Positions 9,402 through 16,644 of a stretch of 64,000 nucleotides of DNA are shown in pieces. The position numbers and the translations under genes were made by a program. Position 1 is the first letter of the stretch. Each line of letters begins with the position of its first letter. This DNA comes from Thiomicrorhabdus sp. ZW0627 (GTDB lineage Bacteria > Pseudomonadota > Gammaproteobacteria > Thiomicrospirales > Thiomicrospiraceae), in assembly GCF_029767005.1 (NCBI RefSeq), contig NZ_JARUQR010000002.1, forward strand, positions 3,667 to 67,666. Direction: 5' to 3'. A model generated the notes under the pieces. The model was not told the DNA's origin. It did not search any database and worked only from the letters and a program-made list of their open reading frames with translations.

Positions 9402-10013
9402 ATGTCCAGAATCGTCTGTCCAATTTGTTCACGCCCCGAAAAGGTCTGTTTGTGCCCGTTGATCCGTCCGGTTGATAACCGGGTTGAAATCGGTATCTTA
9501 CAACATCCGTCCGAAGTCACTCAAATTAAGGGCACGGCACGGATTGCACAGTTAGGTCTGTCGAACTGTCGAACATGGGTCGGAGAAGATTTTTCGGAAG
9601 AAGATTCTCTGTTTTCATGGCTTGAAAGCGGAGCGGTTTATTTACTTTACCCTGAAACCGAGGAATGCGACTGTCAGCTCCACACCATTGAGCAGATTCG
9701 AGCAGGTCAGCCCTTGGAAAACATCAAGGTTCTCGTTATAGATGGTACCTGGCGCAAGGCTCACAAGATTGTAATGGCTAATCCTGCGTTAAATAAATTG
9801 CCACGCATCATGCTCAAGCCAGCTAAACAATCGGCCTATAAAATCCGTAAACAGAAAAATTCACACAGCTTATCGACGATCGAGGCGATCTATGAAGTGT
9901 TATCGCAATTGGAAAATGATGAAAGTGCTTTCACACCGTTGTTAACGGCTTTCGATGGGATGGTTGAGCAACAGATGGCATTTCGTCCTTCCCCGAAGCG
10001 GGGTAAGGACTGA
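9402..10013 (+). CDS. tapT: DTW-domain tRNA-uridine aminocarboxypropyltransferase
   Basis: DTW-domain proteins such as TapT transfer the aminocarboxypropyl group of SAM to uridine 47 of tRNA (acp3U). Visible features are the N-terminal cysteine cluster (CPICSRPEKVCLCP, residues 6-19), a LQHPSE motif near 36, YPETEECD near 86, the D-x-T-W motif (IDGTWRKA) near 113, and a basic motif KQKNSHSLST near 150. The length of 203 residues fits. No strong link to its neighbours is evident. Confidence 0.88.
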   Translation: MSRIVCPICSRPEKVCLCPLIRPVDNRVEIGILQHPSEVTQIKGTARIAQLGLSNCRTWVGEDFSEEDSLFSWLESGAVYLLYPETEECDCQLHTIEQIRAGQPLENIKVLVIDGTWRKAHKIVMANPALNKLPRIMLKPAKQSAYKIRKQKNSHSLSTIEAIYEVLSQLENDESAFTPLLTAFDGMVEQQMAFRPSPKRGKD

Positions 10014-10030
10014 ATTTCGATGGTACGCGC

Positions 10031-11134
10031 TTAGCGCTTGTCCGATTCTTCGCTGATTTCGTCGCGCAGTTTTTTAAAGATGAACAGGTTTGAAATCGTG
10101 AAGTTGAAGCCCATTCCCATCAAGACCCCGATGATCAGCGCAAAGATCATGTGCTGTTCAAAAAACGGCACATAGGTGGTCAGGGTGTAATAGGTTCCAT
10201 AGTTGACCGAGAAGCCGAGCAGGGAACTGCTTACAAAGGCCGTCCACTGAACTTTCTTGTTGGTTTTTTCACGATGGTTGAACGTCATGATGCGGTTCAA
10301 CATCCAGTTCCAGGACGCGGCTGGCCAGAAAGAGATAGCTCGGGCGACGGTGTGGGAAAGTCCTAACGTCTGCAACAGCAAGTACACAACCAAATCCACA
10401 ATGAATCCGCTGCTGCCCACTAGCGCAAACTGGAAGAATTCAGCTTTGGTCTTGAATTTGTGTTGGTACAAGCGGCGCAGGTGGCGCAAATACTTGAGCT
10501 GTTCGGCCAACGTCAGTTTGGATTCACCGTGTACGCGGTCGACAAAATGGATCGGTACTTCCGAAACTTTCTTGAAATCGCCTTTGACCATGACTTCCAA
10601 CGCGATTTTATAGCCGATTGGAGAGAGGTCTTTGCGTGGCGGGATGTCGGCCTTGCGTACCGCAAAAAAACCGGACATCGGGTCTTTGACGCGAGTCAAC
10701 GGCAGGGCCGGCAAGGTAGCGACCGCCGAATTGATATATCGCCACAATGTCCAGCTTTCGTCAATGCTGCCACCGGCAACGTAACGGGAACCCAGTACGA
10801 AATCGCTTTCACCGGATTGCAGTTGGTCGATCATTTTTGGAATCGCACTGGCAGGGTGTGACAGATCGGCATCCATGACGACAATATAGTCACCCTTGGC
10901 ATTGTCAAAACCGTCGATCACAGCAGGGGAGAGCCCACGATCTTCGGTTCTTGTGATGATGCGGATAGGGTGGCTTGCCGCCAGTTCCGCACAGAGTTCG
11001 GCCGAACCGTCCTGAGAGTTATCGTCCATGATGATGATTTCATAGTCACGGTCTTTCAGAGCCGTTTGAATCATTTCACTGAGCGGTTTGAGGTTTTCAA
11101 CCTCTTTGTAGGTTGGAACGATAATTGAAATCAT
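10031..11134 (-). CDS. GT2 polyprenol-phosphate glycosyltransferase fused to GtrA flippase-like domain
   Basis: Residues 1-220 are a dolichyl-phosphate-mannose-synthase-like GT2 domain: SIIVPTYKEVENL at the N-terminus, MDDNSQDGS near 37, the metal-binding MDADLSHP near 91, GSRYVAGG near 116 and HGESKLT near 208. Residues ~238-355 form a four-helix GtrA domain, which in other systems moves prenyl-phosphate sugars across the inner membrane. The protein therefore probably charges a polyprenyl phosphate with a sugar and helps flip it. It is the last gene of the minus-strand unit gtrA-dprE1-dprE2-GT39-GT2, 73 bases after the GT39 gene. Donor sugar unknown. Confidence 0.88.
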   Translation of the reverse strand: MISIIVPTYKEVENLKPLSEMIQTALKDRDYEIIIMDDNSQDGSAELCAELAASHPIRIITRTEDRGLSPAVIDGFDNAKGDYIVVMDADLSHPASAIPKMIDQLQSGESDFVLGSRYVAGGSIDESWTLWRYINSAVATLPALPLTRVKDPMSGFFAVRKADIPPRKDLSPIGYKIALEVMVKGDFKKVSEVPIHFVDRVHGESKLTLAEQLKYLRHLRRLYQHKFKTKAEFFQFALVGSSGFIVDLVVYLLLQTLGLSHTVARAISFWPAASWNWMLNRIMTFNHREKTNKKVQWTAFVSSSLLGFSVNYGTYYTLTTYVPFFEQHMIFALIIGVLMGMGFNFTISNLFIFKKLRDEISEESDKR

Positions 11135-11207
11135 AATGTTCTAATACTGTCTAGCCGTCGTTTCTGTGAATTGATGCCGCTTTCCCTGCTATTTGTCTTC
11201 CTTTCGG

Positions 11208-12698
11208 TTATTGCAAGTAGTTGGAACAGCGATAAAAATAATAGCTCACTATTATAGAGTCGTTTGCGCGGATTGGCAGTTTTTTTACCAAATCGCAGCG
11301 TTCGAAATGATTGGGCTGGTTGGTCAAAGGTGGAATCTTTTCATAGTGTGGAACCACCAGGATACCGTCCATTCCTGCTTTTGCCTTGCCAAACCAGAAT
11401 TCAAATTGGGTTTGCCTTGCCGTTGTGACATAAACCGGCTGGGGGCGTACATACCAAGTCAAATGGCTGGCGTAACTCCAGTTGGAGACAAACAACGGTA
11501 ATGGCGTTTTGTCTGTACTGAGTTCGGCTTGAATCTCCTTAGCGGTTGCGGCCGCTTGTTTCCAACCATATTCACCCTGAATCGGGTTCTTATGGTCTTC
11601 AAAAGGAATCCAAGGGGTGAACAGGAAACTGTGCATCACAACGGTTAGAACCAAGCTAAGTGCCAGTTGCAGGCCGATAACGATTTTCACGCCAAGCTTG
11701 GCGCGGCGTTGCCATAGCCAATCAATCACGACCGGAATCAACAGAAGCCACGCCAGTGCAGGCCAGTGCGGCAGGCTTTCCTCTCGGCCGGAGCCCCAGG
11801 CAAACAAGACAAAAACCGGTACGGCAAACAGCAGTAATAATCGGGTTGCCGGACTCCGGTAATTACGAACCTTAAGCATCATCCACCATCCGAGAATAAA
11901 GAGCAGTGGCGTATAAACGATAAACTGTGCGGCTTGAGAGCGTAAGAATCGTACGATGCGCCAATCCGGGTTATGGGTGCCGTGATGTAGCTGATAGAGG
12001 AAAGAAGCCCAATCGTGAATGGCGTTCCAATAAAGCAGAGGAGCGGTGATGACCAGTGCAATCAGAATTGCCAGCCACAGTCCTTTTTGCGTTAGCCAGT
12101 ACCAACGCTTTTCCACCATCATGACGAGGAGCAAGGAGACAACGATGGTGATGGACGTATATTTCGAAAGTGCGGCCAACCCGACCAGACATCCGAGCAG
12201 GAGCCATTGTTTGGTGGAAGGGATTTCAGTCTTGAGCATCTCCCAAACCAGCCATACCATTGCCAGAACGACAACCATCAGAGGGTTGTCCGGAAGCTGT
12301 CCCATCCCCATGAGCGGGAACATCAAGGTCGCATTGAGCAAAAGCAGGCTGGCAAAGCCTGTCCAGATCGTTTTCGAATCCGAGCAGGCCTGTTCATTTT
12401 GTGCAAATAGGCGAACGGTGATCTGGTAAAGAAGATAGTTAAGGATAATGTAGAGTGAAATCGGTACGATTCGGGCGCCCCAGTCGGTTGGGAACAGCCA
12501 CATCGGAATGATCTGAAGCCAACCGACCATCGGTGGATGGTCAAAGTAACTCCAGTCCGGCATGAGGCCGTATAAGGCGTAATGCGCCTCGTCACCACCG
12601 AGTTCGGTGTTGAAGGCGAGCACAATATGCACAAGGGTCATCAGGCCGACTAACAGAAAAGCGGCTTGGTGCGGTTTGAGGTGCTTTGATTCAGTCAT
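11208..12698 (-). CDS. ArnT-like GT-C glycosyltransferase (GT39/GT83, PMT_2 domain)
   Basis: This is an integral membrane transferase of 496 residues with about 11-13 hydrophobic segments. The family catalytic motif is in the first external loop: GGDEAHYALY near residue 35 and YFDHPPMVGW near 52. Members use lipid-linked sugars as donors; ArnT moves aminoarabinose from undecaprenyl phosphate. The C-terminal ~100 residues form a soluble periplasmic tail. It lies 41 bases downstream of dprE2, so an arabinofuranosyl-phospholipid donor is a reasonable inference. The acceptor is unknown. A CAGGCCTG copy lies inside the gene at 12385. Confidence 0.85.
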   Translation of the reverse strand: MTESKHLKPHQAAFLLVGLMTLVHIVLAFNTELGGDEAHYALYGLMPDWSYFDHPPMVGWLQIIPMWLFPTDWGARIVPISLYIILNYLLYQITVRLFAQNEQACSDSKTIWTGFASLLLLNATLMFPLMGMGQLPDNPLMVVVLAMVWLVWEMLKTEIPSTKQWLLLGCLVGLAALSKYTSITIVVSLLLVMMVEKRWYWLTQKGLWLAILIALVITAPLLYWNAIHDWASFLYQLHHGTHNPDWRIVRFLRSQAAQFIVYTPLLFILGWWMMLKVRNYRSPATRLLLLFAVPVFVLFAWGSGREESLPHWPALAWLLLIPVVIDWLWQRRAKLGVKIVIGLQLALSLVLTVVMHSFLFTPWIPFEDHKNPIQGEYGWKQAAATAKEIQAELSTDKTPLPLFVSNWSYASHLTWYVRPQPVYVTTARQTQFEFWFGKAKAGMDGILVVPHYEKIPPLTNQPNHFERCDLVKKLPIRANDSIIVSYYFYRCSNYLQ

Positions 12699-12739
12699 AT
12701 CTTTTTCGATGTTTGTTCTTTATTGTTTGGACTGCGAGC

Positions 12740-13477
12740 TTAGAGCTTAAGTTTTTTGAACACGACTTCCGGAATGTTGCGGATAATCAACATGATGATG
12801 CTCCAGAACCACGGTGTGTACAGGGTGTTCTTGCGCCGTTCCACGGCCTTGACGATCTGCTTGGCGATGGTTTCCGGTTTAGCCCATAACGGACCTTTTT
12901 TGAATTCTGCCGTCATCGGCGTGTCGACGAAACCGGGCTTGATGTCCAATACATGAACGCCCTTTTTGAACAGACGGTTTCGCAGACCTTGCAGAAAGAT
13001 CGATAACATTCCTTTGGCCGCACCGTAGACGTAGTTGGACTGTCGGCCACGGTCGCCTGCGACACTCGTAATGACGGCGATGGTACCACACCCCTGCATT
13101 TCCATCTGGTTGGCAATCAGAGTCAGCAAAGCGATGCCGCTGATCGCATTCGTGTTAAGTTCGCGCAGGGTGGTTTCGACACTTTCCTCGCAGGCCTGCT
13201 GGTTCGGAAGTGAACCGTGGGCAATCAGAACCAGGTCAATGGTGCCCAGTTTGGCGAAAGCGGCTTCCAGCACTTTGGGGTGTCGGTCGAAGTTGTTGAA
13301 GTCCAGAACATGAAAGCTAGCAGATTCAGCTCCACGAATTTGGGCATCTTGAGCGATGGCCTGGAGTTTTTCCTCATCGCGTCCCAACAAGTACAGGTTT
13401 GTATTTTGTTTGGCGTAGAGACGGATGGTTTGTTCCGCAATGGCCGAGGTTGCGCCAATCACTAAAATATTTTTCAT
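12740..13477 (-). CDS. dprE2: DprE2-like short-chain dehydrogenase (2'-keto-arabinose reductase)
   Basis: This classical SDR has 245 residues. The Rossmann motif GATSAIAEQT replaces the usual TGxxxGIG and is characteristic of DprE2-type proteins; the active site is ITSVAGDRGRQSNYVYGAAKG (Ser, Tyr, Lys near residues 135-153). In mycobacteria DprE2 reduces the keto intermediate made by DprE1 to decaprenylphosphoryl-arabinose. The adjacent upstream DprE1-like gene (3-base gap) supports that role. The family is broad, so the specific reaction rests on linkage. Confidence 0.85.
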   Translation of the reverse strand: MKNILVIGATSAIAEQTIRLYAKQNTNLYLLGRDEEKLQAIAQDAQIRGAESASFHVLDFNNFDRHPKVLEAAFAKLGTIDLVLIAHGSLPNQQACEESVETTLRELNTNAISGIALLTLIANQMEMQGCGTIAVITSVAGDRGRQSNYVYGAAKGMLSIFLQGLRNRLFKKGVHVLDIKPGFVDTPMTAEFKKGPLWAKPETIAKQIVKAVERRKNTLYTPWFWSIIMLIIRNIPEVVFKKLKL

Positions 13478-13480
13478 GCC

Positions 13481-14785
13481 TTAGAGTCCTAAACGTTGCG
13501 ATTGTAGGGAGTTGAACACTTGATCCGCACCGTATCGCGTGCGAACTTCCTGGAAAGTTTCCCATAAAGGATAACTCTGTTTGAAAGTCGTTTCCGACAT
13601 GCGGGCATCTTTGGTCAGGTAGAGGCGTCCGCCGTAGTCGAGCACGATGTGATCGAGTTCTTCAAGGAATGGGAACAGGGCCGCATCGATCTTGAAATCG
13701 AGTGCCAGAGTATAGCCTTCAGTCGGAAAACTCAAATAGTTTTCGTTCGCCGCTCCGAATGCCTTGAGTACCGCCAGGAATGAACCGCGTTTGGATTGGG
13801 CGATCTCTTTCAAAATTCGGGTCATACCTTCCAGTCCGGCTTCTTTGGGTAGGACGAATTGGTATTGGGTGAAACCATTCTTGCCGTAGAGTCGGTTCCA
13901 GTTGTGGATGCCGTCAAGCGGATAGAAATACGGTTCGTAGTGGACGCTGCGCTGGGCGTGTGTCTGCGTCTGCTTGTGGTAGTACAGGGTGTTGAATGCC
14001 TGAATCGAGTAGCGGTTCAGCAGCAGGTTCGGCATGTTGATCGGAACATTGAGTTTGCTGTTCTTATGCGCTTCGAGTTCGCCACGGGTAGCGTGTTCGC
14101 CCAACATCAACAGCGAACGTCCGAGTTTGTCTCCGGTAGATAGGCAGTCGATCCACGCCACCGAGTAAGTGGACGCTTCATGTTCTTCAAACAGTTCCAG
14201 TGTTTCGGCCAGGTTTTTGGTCTTGTAGCTGCGTTCTTCGATCAGGGCGCTTTCAATCGGTAGCAGGCGGAAGGTGGCTTGAAGTATGACGCCGGTCAAT
14301 CCCATACCACCGCAAGTCGCATGGAAGAGTTCGGGATGTTCCGATGGCGAGCAGTCGATGATTTCGCCGGAGGCCAGTGCCAGTTTGATCGAGAGGACAT
14401 GTTGGCTGAAACAACCGTCCAGATGATGGTTTTTGCCGTGTACGTCACTGGCGATCGCGCCGCCGACAGTGACGAATTTCGTGCCCGGTGTCACCGGCAG
14501 GAACCAGCCGCGCGGGACGAAAATCTCAAGCAGTTCCGCAAAACTGACGCCGGCGGCACAGCTGATTTCGCCGGTGGACGGATCGAATGCCATGAAGTGA
14601 TTCAAGTGTTGGGTGTTCAGTATCTGTTCGGCAAGGGCGCTGTCTCCGTAACTCCTACCCAATCCGCGCGGAATCAGGTGGGCGGATTGCGTTTCCGCCA
14701 ACAGTTCGCTTACCTTGCGCTTGGAATGCACCACCCGGCTTTCCGCCTGGGCGGTGGGGTATTGTCCCCAGCCCGAGAGTTTCAA
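13481..14785 (-). CDS. dprE1: DprE1-like FAD-dependent decaprenylphosphoryl-ribose 2'-oxidase
   Basis: This FAD-binding-4 oxidase has 434 residues. The N-terminal FAD half contains RGLGRSYGDSAL near residue 41 and GGAIASDVHGKNHHLDG near 107, the signature of DprE1-type proteins. The C-terminal half has LSFPTEGYTLALDF near 350. It would oxidise the 2'-OH of polyprenylphosphoryl-ribose, the first half of epimerisation to arabinose. The start is TTG at 14785, overlapping the gtrA stop as TTGA, with GAGG upstream. In the segment matching the benzothiazinone-reactive Cys of mycobacterial DprE1, this protein seems to carry Ala (TLALDF), as recalled for naturally resistant homologues. Confidence 0.88.
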   Translation of the reverse strand: MKLSGWGQYPTAQAESRVVHSKRKVSELLAETQSAHLIPRGLGRSYGDSALAEQILNTQHLNHFMAFDPSTGEISCAAGVSFAELLEIFVPRGWFLPVTPGTKFVTVGGAIASDVHGKNHHLDGCFSQHVLSIKLALASGEIIDCSPSEHPELFHATCGGMGLTGVILQATFRLLPIESALIEERSYKTKNLAETLELFEEHEASTYSVAWIDCLSTGDKLGRSLLMLGEHATRGELEAHKNSKLNVPINMPNLLLNRYSIQAFNTLYYHKQTQTHAQRSVHYEPYFYPLDGIHNWNRLYGKNGFTQYQFVLPKEAGLEGMTRILKEIAQSKRGSFLAVLKAFGAANENYLSFPTEGYTLALDFKIDAALFPFLEELDHIVLDYGGRLYLTKDARMSETTFKQSYPLWETFQEVRTRYGADQVFNSLQSQRLGL

Positions 14786-15189
14786 GAGAGTGCCTCTTTG
14801 TGGACGAACACAAAGCGTTTATCCAGTTGGTATTTGACGTAATAACCGATCGCCAGCCCGATGATGCCGCCGAGATAGCGCATCTCCTTGGAGTGGAAAA
14901 GCGCTTCAAAACCGAATTCGAATCCCCAGAAGATGACGGTGGTCGCCAGCCCCATTACGGTATAAAGGTAAAAGGTTCGGCTACCGTGTTGGATGCTGGT
15001 GGTTTGGTATTTGAAAATGTATTTTTTGTCGAGCAGGTATTTCACCACCAGACCGACGGCCGTGCCGACCATGACGGATAAAAGAATCGCATAGTTCCCT
15101 TGATACAGAGTGACGCTTAAATCCTGGCTCAGGATGTTGGCGGCGGTGGCGATTACCGCAAAAATCGTGTAAATTAGCGCAATCTTCAT
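14782..15189 (-). CDS. GtrA-family membrane protein
   Basis: This is a small four-helix GtrA/DPMS_flip protein, proposed to flip polyprenyl-phosphate sugars. The open frame reaches 15297, but that start (GTG) lies within the divergent ubiA-like gene. The ATG at 15189 (MKIALIYTIF) gives 135 residues, the usual length. Visible helices include IYTIFAVIATAANILSQ, YAILLSVMVGTAVGLVVKYLLDKKYIF and the closing IGLAIGYYVKYQLDKRFVF. It is the first gene of the minus-strand unit and overlaps dprE1 by 4 bases, suggesting it serves the same lipid-linked sugar. Confidence 0.85.
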   Translation of the reverse strand: MKIALIYTIFAVIATAANILSQDLSVTLYQGNYAILLSVMVGTAVGLVVKYLLDKKYIFKYQTTSIQHGSRTFYLYTVMGLATTVIFWGFEFGFEALFHSKEMRYLGGIIGLAIGYYVKYQLDKRFVFVHKEALS

Positions 15190-15283
15190 TTTTTTAGATT
15201 TACGGCCGAACGCAAGGAATAATACTTGTGTGGTCAGGCCCCTTTCCTTTATACGAAACTGGTTTTGAGGTTGATAGATTTTT

Positions 15284-16177
15284 ATGGATTCTAACACTTA
15301 TGGGCAGGGTAATAAATCGGTATTACCCGGCTTGATTCTGTTGATGCGACCTCGCCAGTGGATTAAAAACGCATTCGTACTCGCGCCGTTGATTTTCGCG
15401 GGCCAGTTTCTGGATTGGGTTTCAGTCGGTCAAAGTCTATTAGCCTTTGTACTGTTCAGTCTGGCATCCTCTGCGACTTATGTGGTGAACGACCTTCGTG
15501 ATATTGAGGAAGACCGCATACACCCGGTGAAACGTTTGAAACGTCCCTTGGCGTCTGGTCGGGTCAAGCCTGCTCAAGCATATGTTCTATTGGCAATTCT
15601 GTATGGCGTTCTGATTACAGGGTTCTTCGTTCAGCCTGCGGTGATGCAGGTGATCGTCGCCTATCTGTTGTTGAATCTGGCTTATTCCTACGCCTTGAAG
15701 CACCAGCCGGTGGTGGATATTTTCACGATCGCCATCGGTTTTGTCTTGCGTGTGTACGCCGGAGCCATGGCCATTGGCGTGCCGGTTTCTTCGTGGATGT
15801 TCGTCACGACCCTGAGTCTGGCACTGTTCCTTGCGGCGATCAAGCGCCGTCAGGAGATCACGCAAAGCGGCGATGCCGCCCGCAAGGTGTTGAAGATGTA
15901 TTCGGTGTCGATCGTTGATAAGTTCGCCGAGATTTCGGCAACCGGCGCTCTGTTATTCTATAGTTTCTTTGTGATGTCGGCGCGTCCCGAACTGGTGATC
16001 ACGGTGCCGTTTGTATTGTTTGGTCTGTTCCGTTATTGGTACATTGTTGAGTTTCTCGGCGAGGGTGAGTCGCCGACTGATGCCTTATTGACCGATAAGC
16101 AGTTGATGATTACCGTTATTGGTTGGGTGGTCGCCTCTCTTTGGGCTTTGTGGCCGCAAACGACAGGAGTGCTGTAA
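15284..16177 (+). CDS. UbiA-family prenyl-phosphate phosphoribosyltransferase candidate (DPPR synthase-like)
   Basis: The protein is 297 residues with about eight membrane helices. The prenyl-diphosphate/Mg-binding motif is NDLRDIEEDRIHP near residue 69, followed by KRLKRPLASGRV. The second motif is YALKHQPVVDIFTIAIGF near residue 137, as in decaprenyl-phosphate phosphoribosyltransferases (Rv3806c type) and unlike ubiquinone UbiA. It would join PRPP to a polyprenyl phosphate. It abuts the DUF212 gene (TAA immediately followed by ATG) and is divergent from gtrA-dprE1-dprE2, which fits the first step of polyprenyl-phosphate-arabinose synthesis. Confidence 0.85.
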   Translation: MDSNTYGQGNKSVLPGLILLMRPRQWIKNAFVLAPLIFAGQFLDWVSVGQSLLAFVLFSLASSATYVVNDLRDIEEDRIHPVKRLKRPLASGRVKPAQAYVLLAILYGVLITGFFVQPAVMQVIVAYLLLNLAYSYALKHQPVVDIFTIAIGFVLRVYAGAMAIGVPVSSWMFVTTLSLALFLAAIKRRQEITQSGDAARKVLKMYSVSIVDKFAEISATGALLFYSFFVMSARPELVITVPFVLFGLFRYWYIVEFLGEGESPTDALLTDKQLMITVIGWVVASLWALWPQTTGVL

Positions 16178-16603
16178 ATGGATTTGGGTTACCTGTTGAT
16201 TCCATTTTTCACTTGGTTGGTGACCGGCGTCACTAAGTTCGCGATCAATAGCATTAAAGCTAAAAAGATGGCATTTGAGTTGATCGGATACGGCGGCATG
16301 CCGAGCAACCACAGCGCGATTGTCAGCAGTGTTGCGGCTTTGATTGCTTTGCGTGAAGGCATCGATCATCCGGCGTTTGCGGTTGCCTTGGGGGTAGCAT
16401 TTGTGGTGATGCTGGATGCCAGCAGTTTGCGACGTCAGGTTGGTAAGCAGGCTGAGGCGATCAACCGATTGAACCGGGAAGCCGGTTCCGATGCGCCGGT
16501 TCTGCGCGAGCGCATGGGGCACTCCAAACCGGAGATCTTGGCGGGTATCCTAGTAGGCTGTCTGTGCGCTTTGGTATTGAATGCCTGGCCGCCGATGTTA
16601 TGA
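16178..16603 (+). CDS. DUF212 / divergent PAP2-family phosphatase candidate
   Basis: This membrane protein of 141 residues belongs to the YuiD/DUF212 'divergent PAP2' family. It has an N-terminal helix (LLIPFFTWLVTGVTKFAI), the motif YGGMPSNHSAIVSS near residue 43 (compare PSxHS in PAP2 phosphatases), MLDASSLRRQVGKQAEAIN near 90, and MGHSKPEILAGILVG near the C-terminus. Placed directly between the UbiA-type and GT-C genes, it is a plausible 5-phosphoribose phosphatase for the lipid intermediate, the step a PAP2 protein (Rv3807c) is thought to perform in mycobacteria. The function is inferred from context. Confidence 0.82.
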   Translation: MDLGYLLIPFFTWLVTGVTKFAINSIKAKKMAFELIGYGGMPSNHSAIVSSVAALIALREGIDHPAFAVALGVAFVVMLDASSLRRQVGKQAEAINRLNREAGSDAPVLRERMGHSKPEILAGILVGCLCALVLNAWPPML

Positions 16604-16644
16604 TCTTCTTTATCCGCATCAAATGATTTCTTAAAGGAACTTCC

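Noticed and set aside
10151-14842. Many plus-strand open frames across the dprE/GT cluster
   Set aside because: All lie opposite well-supported minus-strand genes and carry no family motifs.
15190-15297. N-terminal extension of the GtrA protein
   Set aside because: Its GTG start lies inside the divergent UbiA-type gene, and the ATG at 15189 gives the standard family length.
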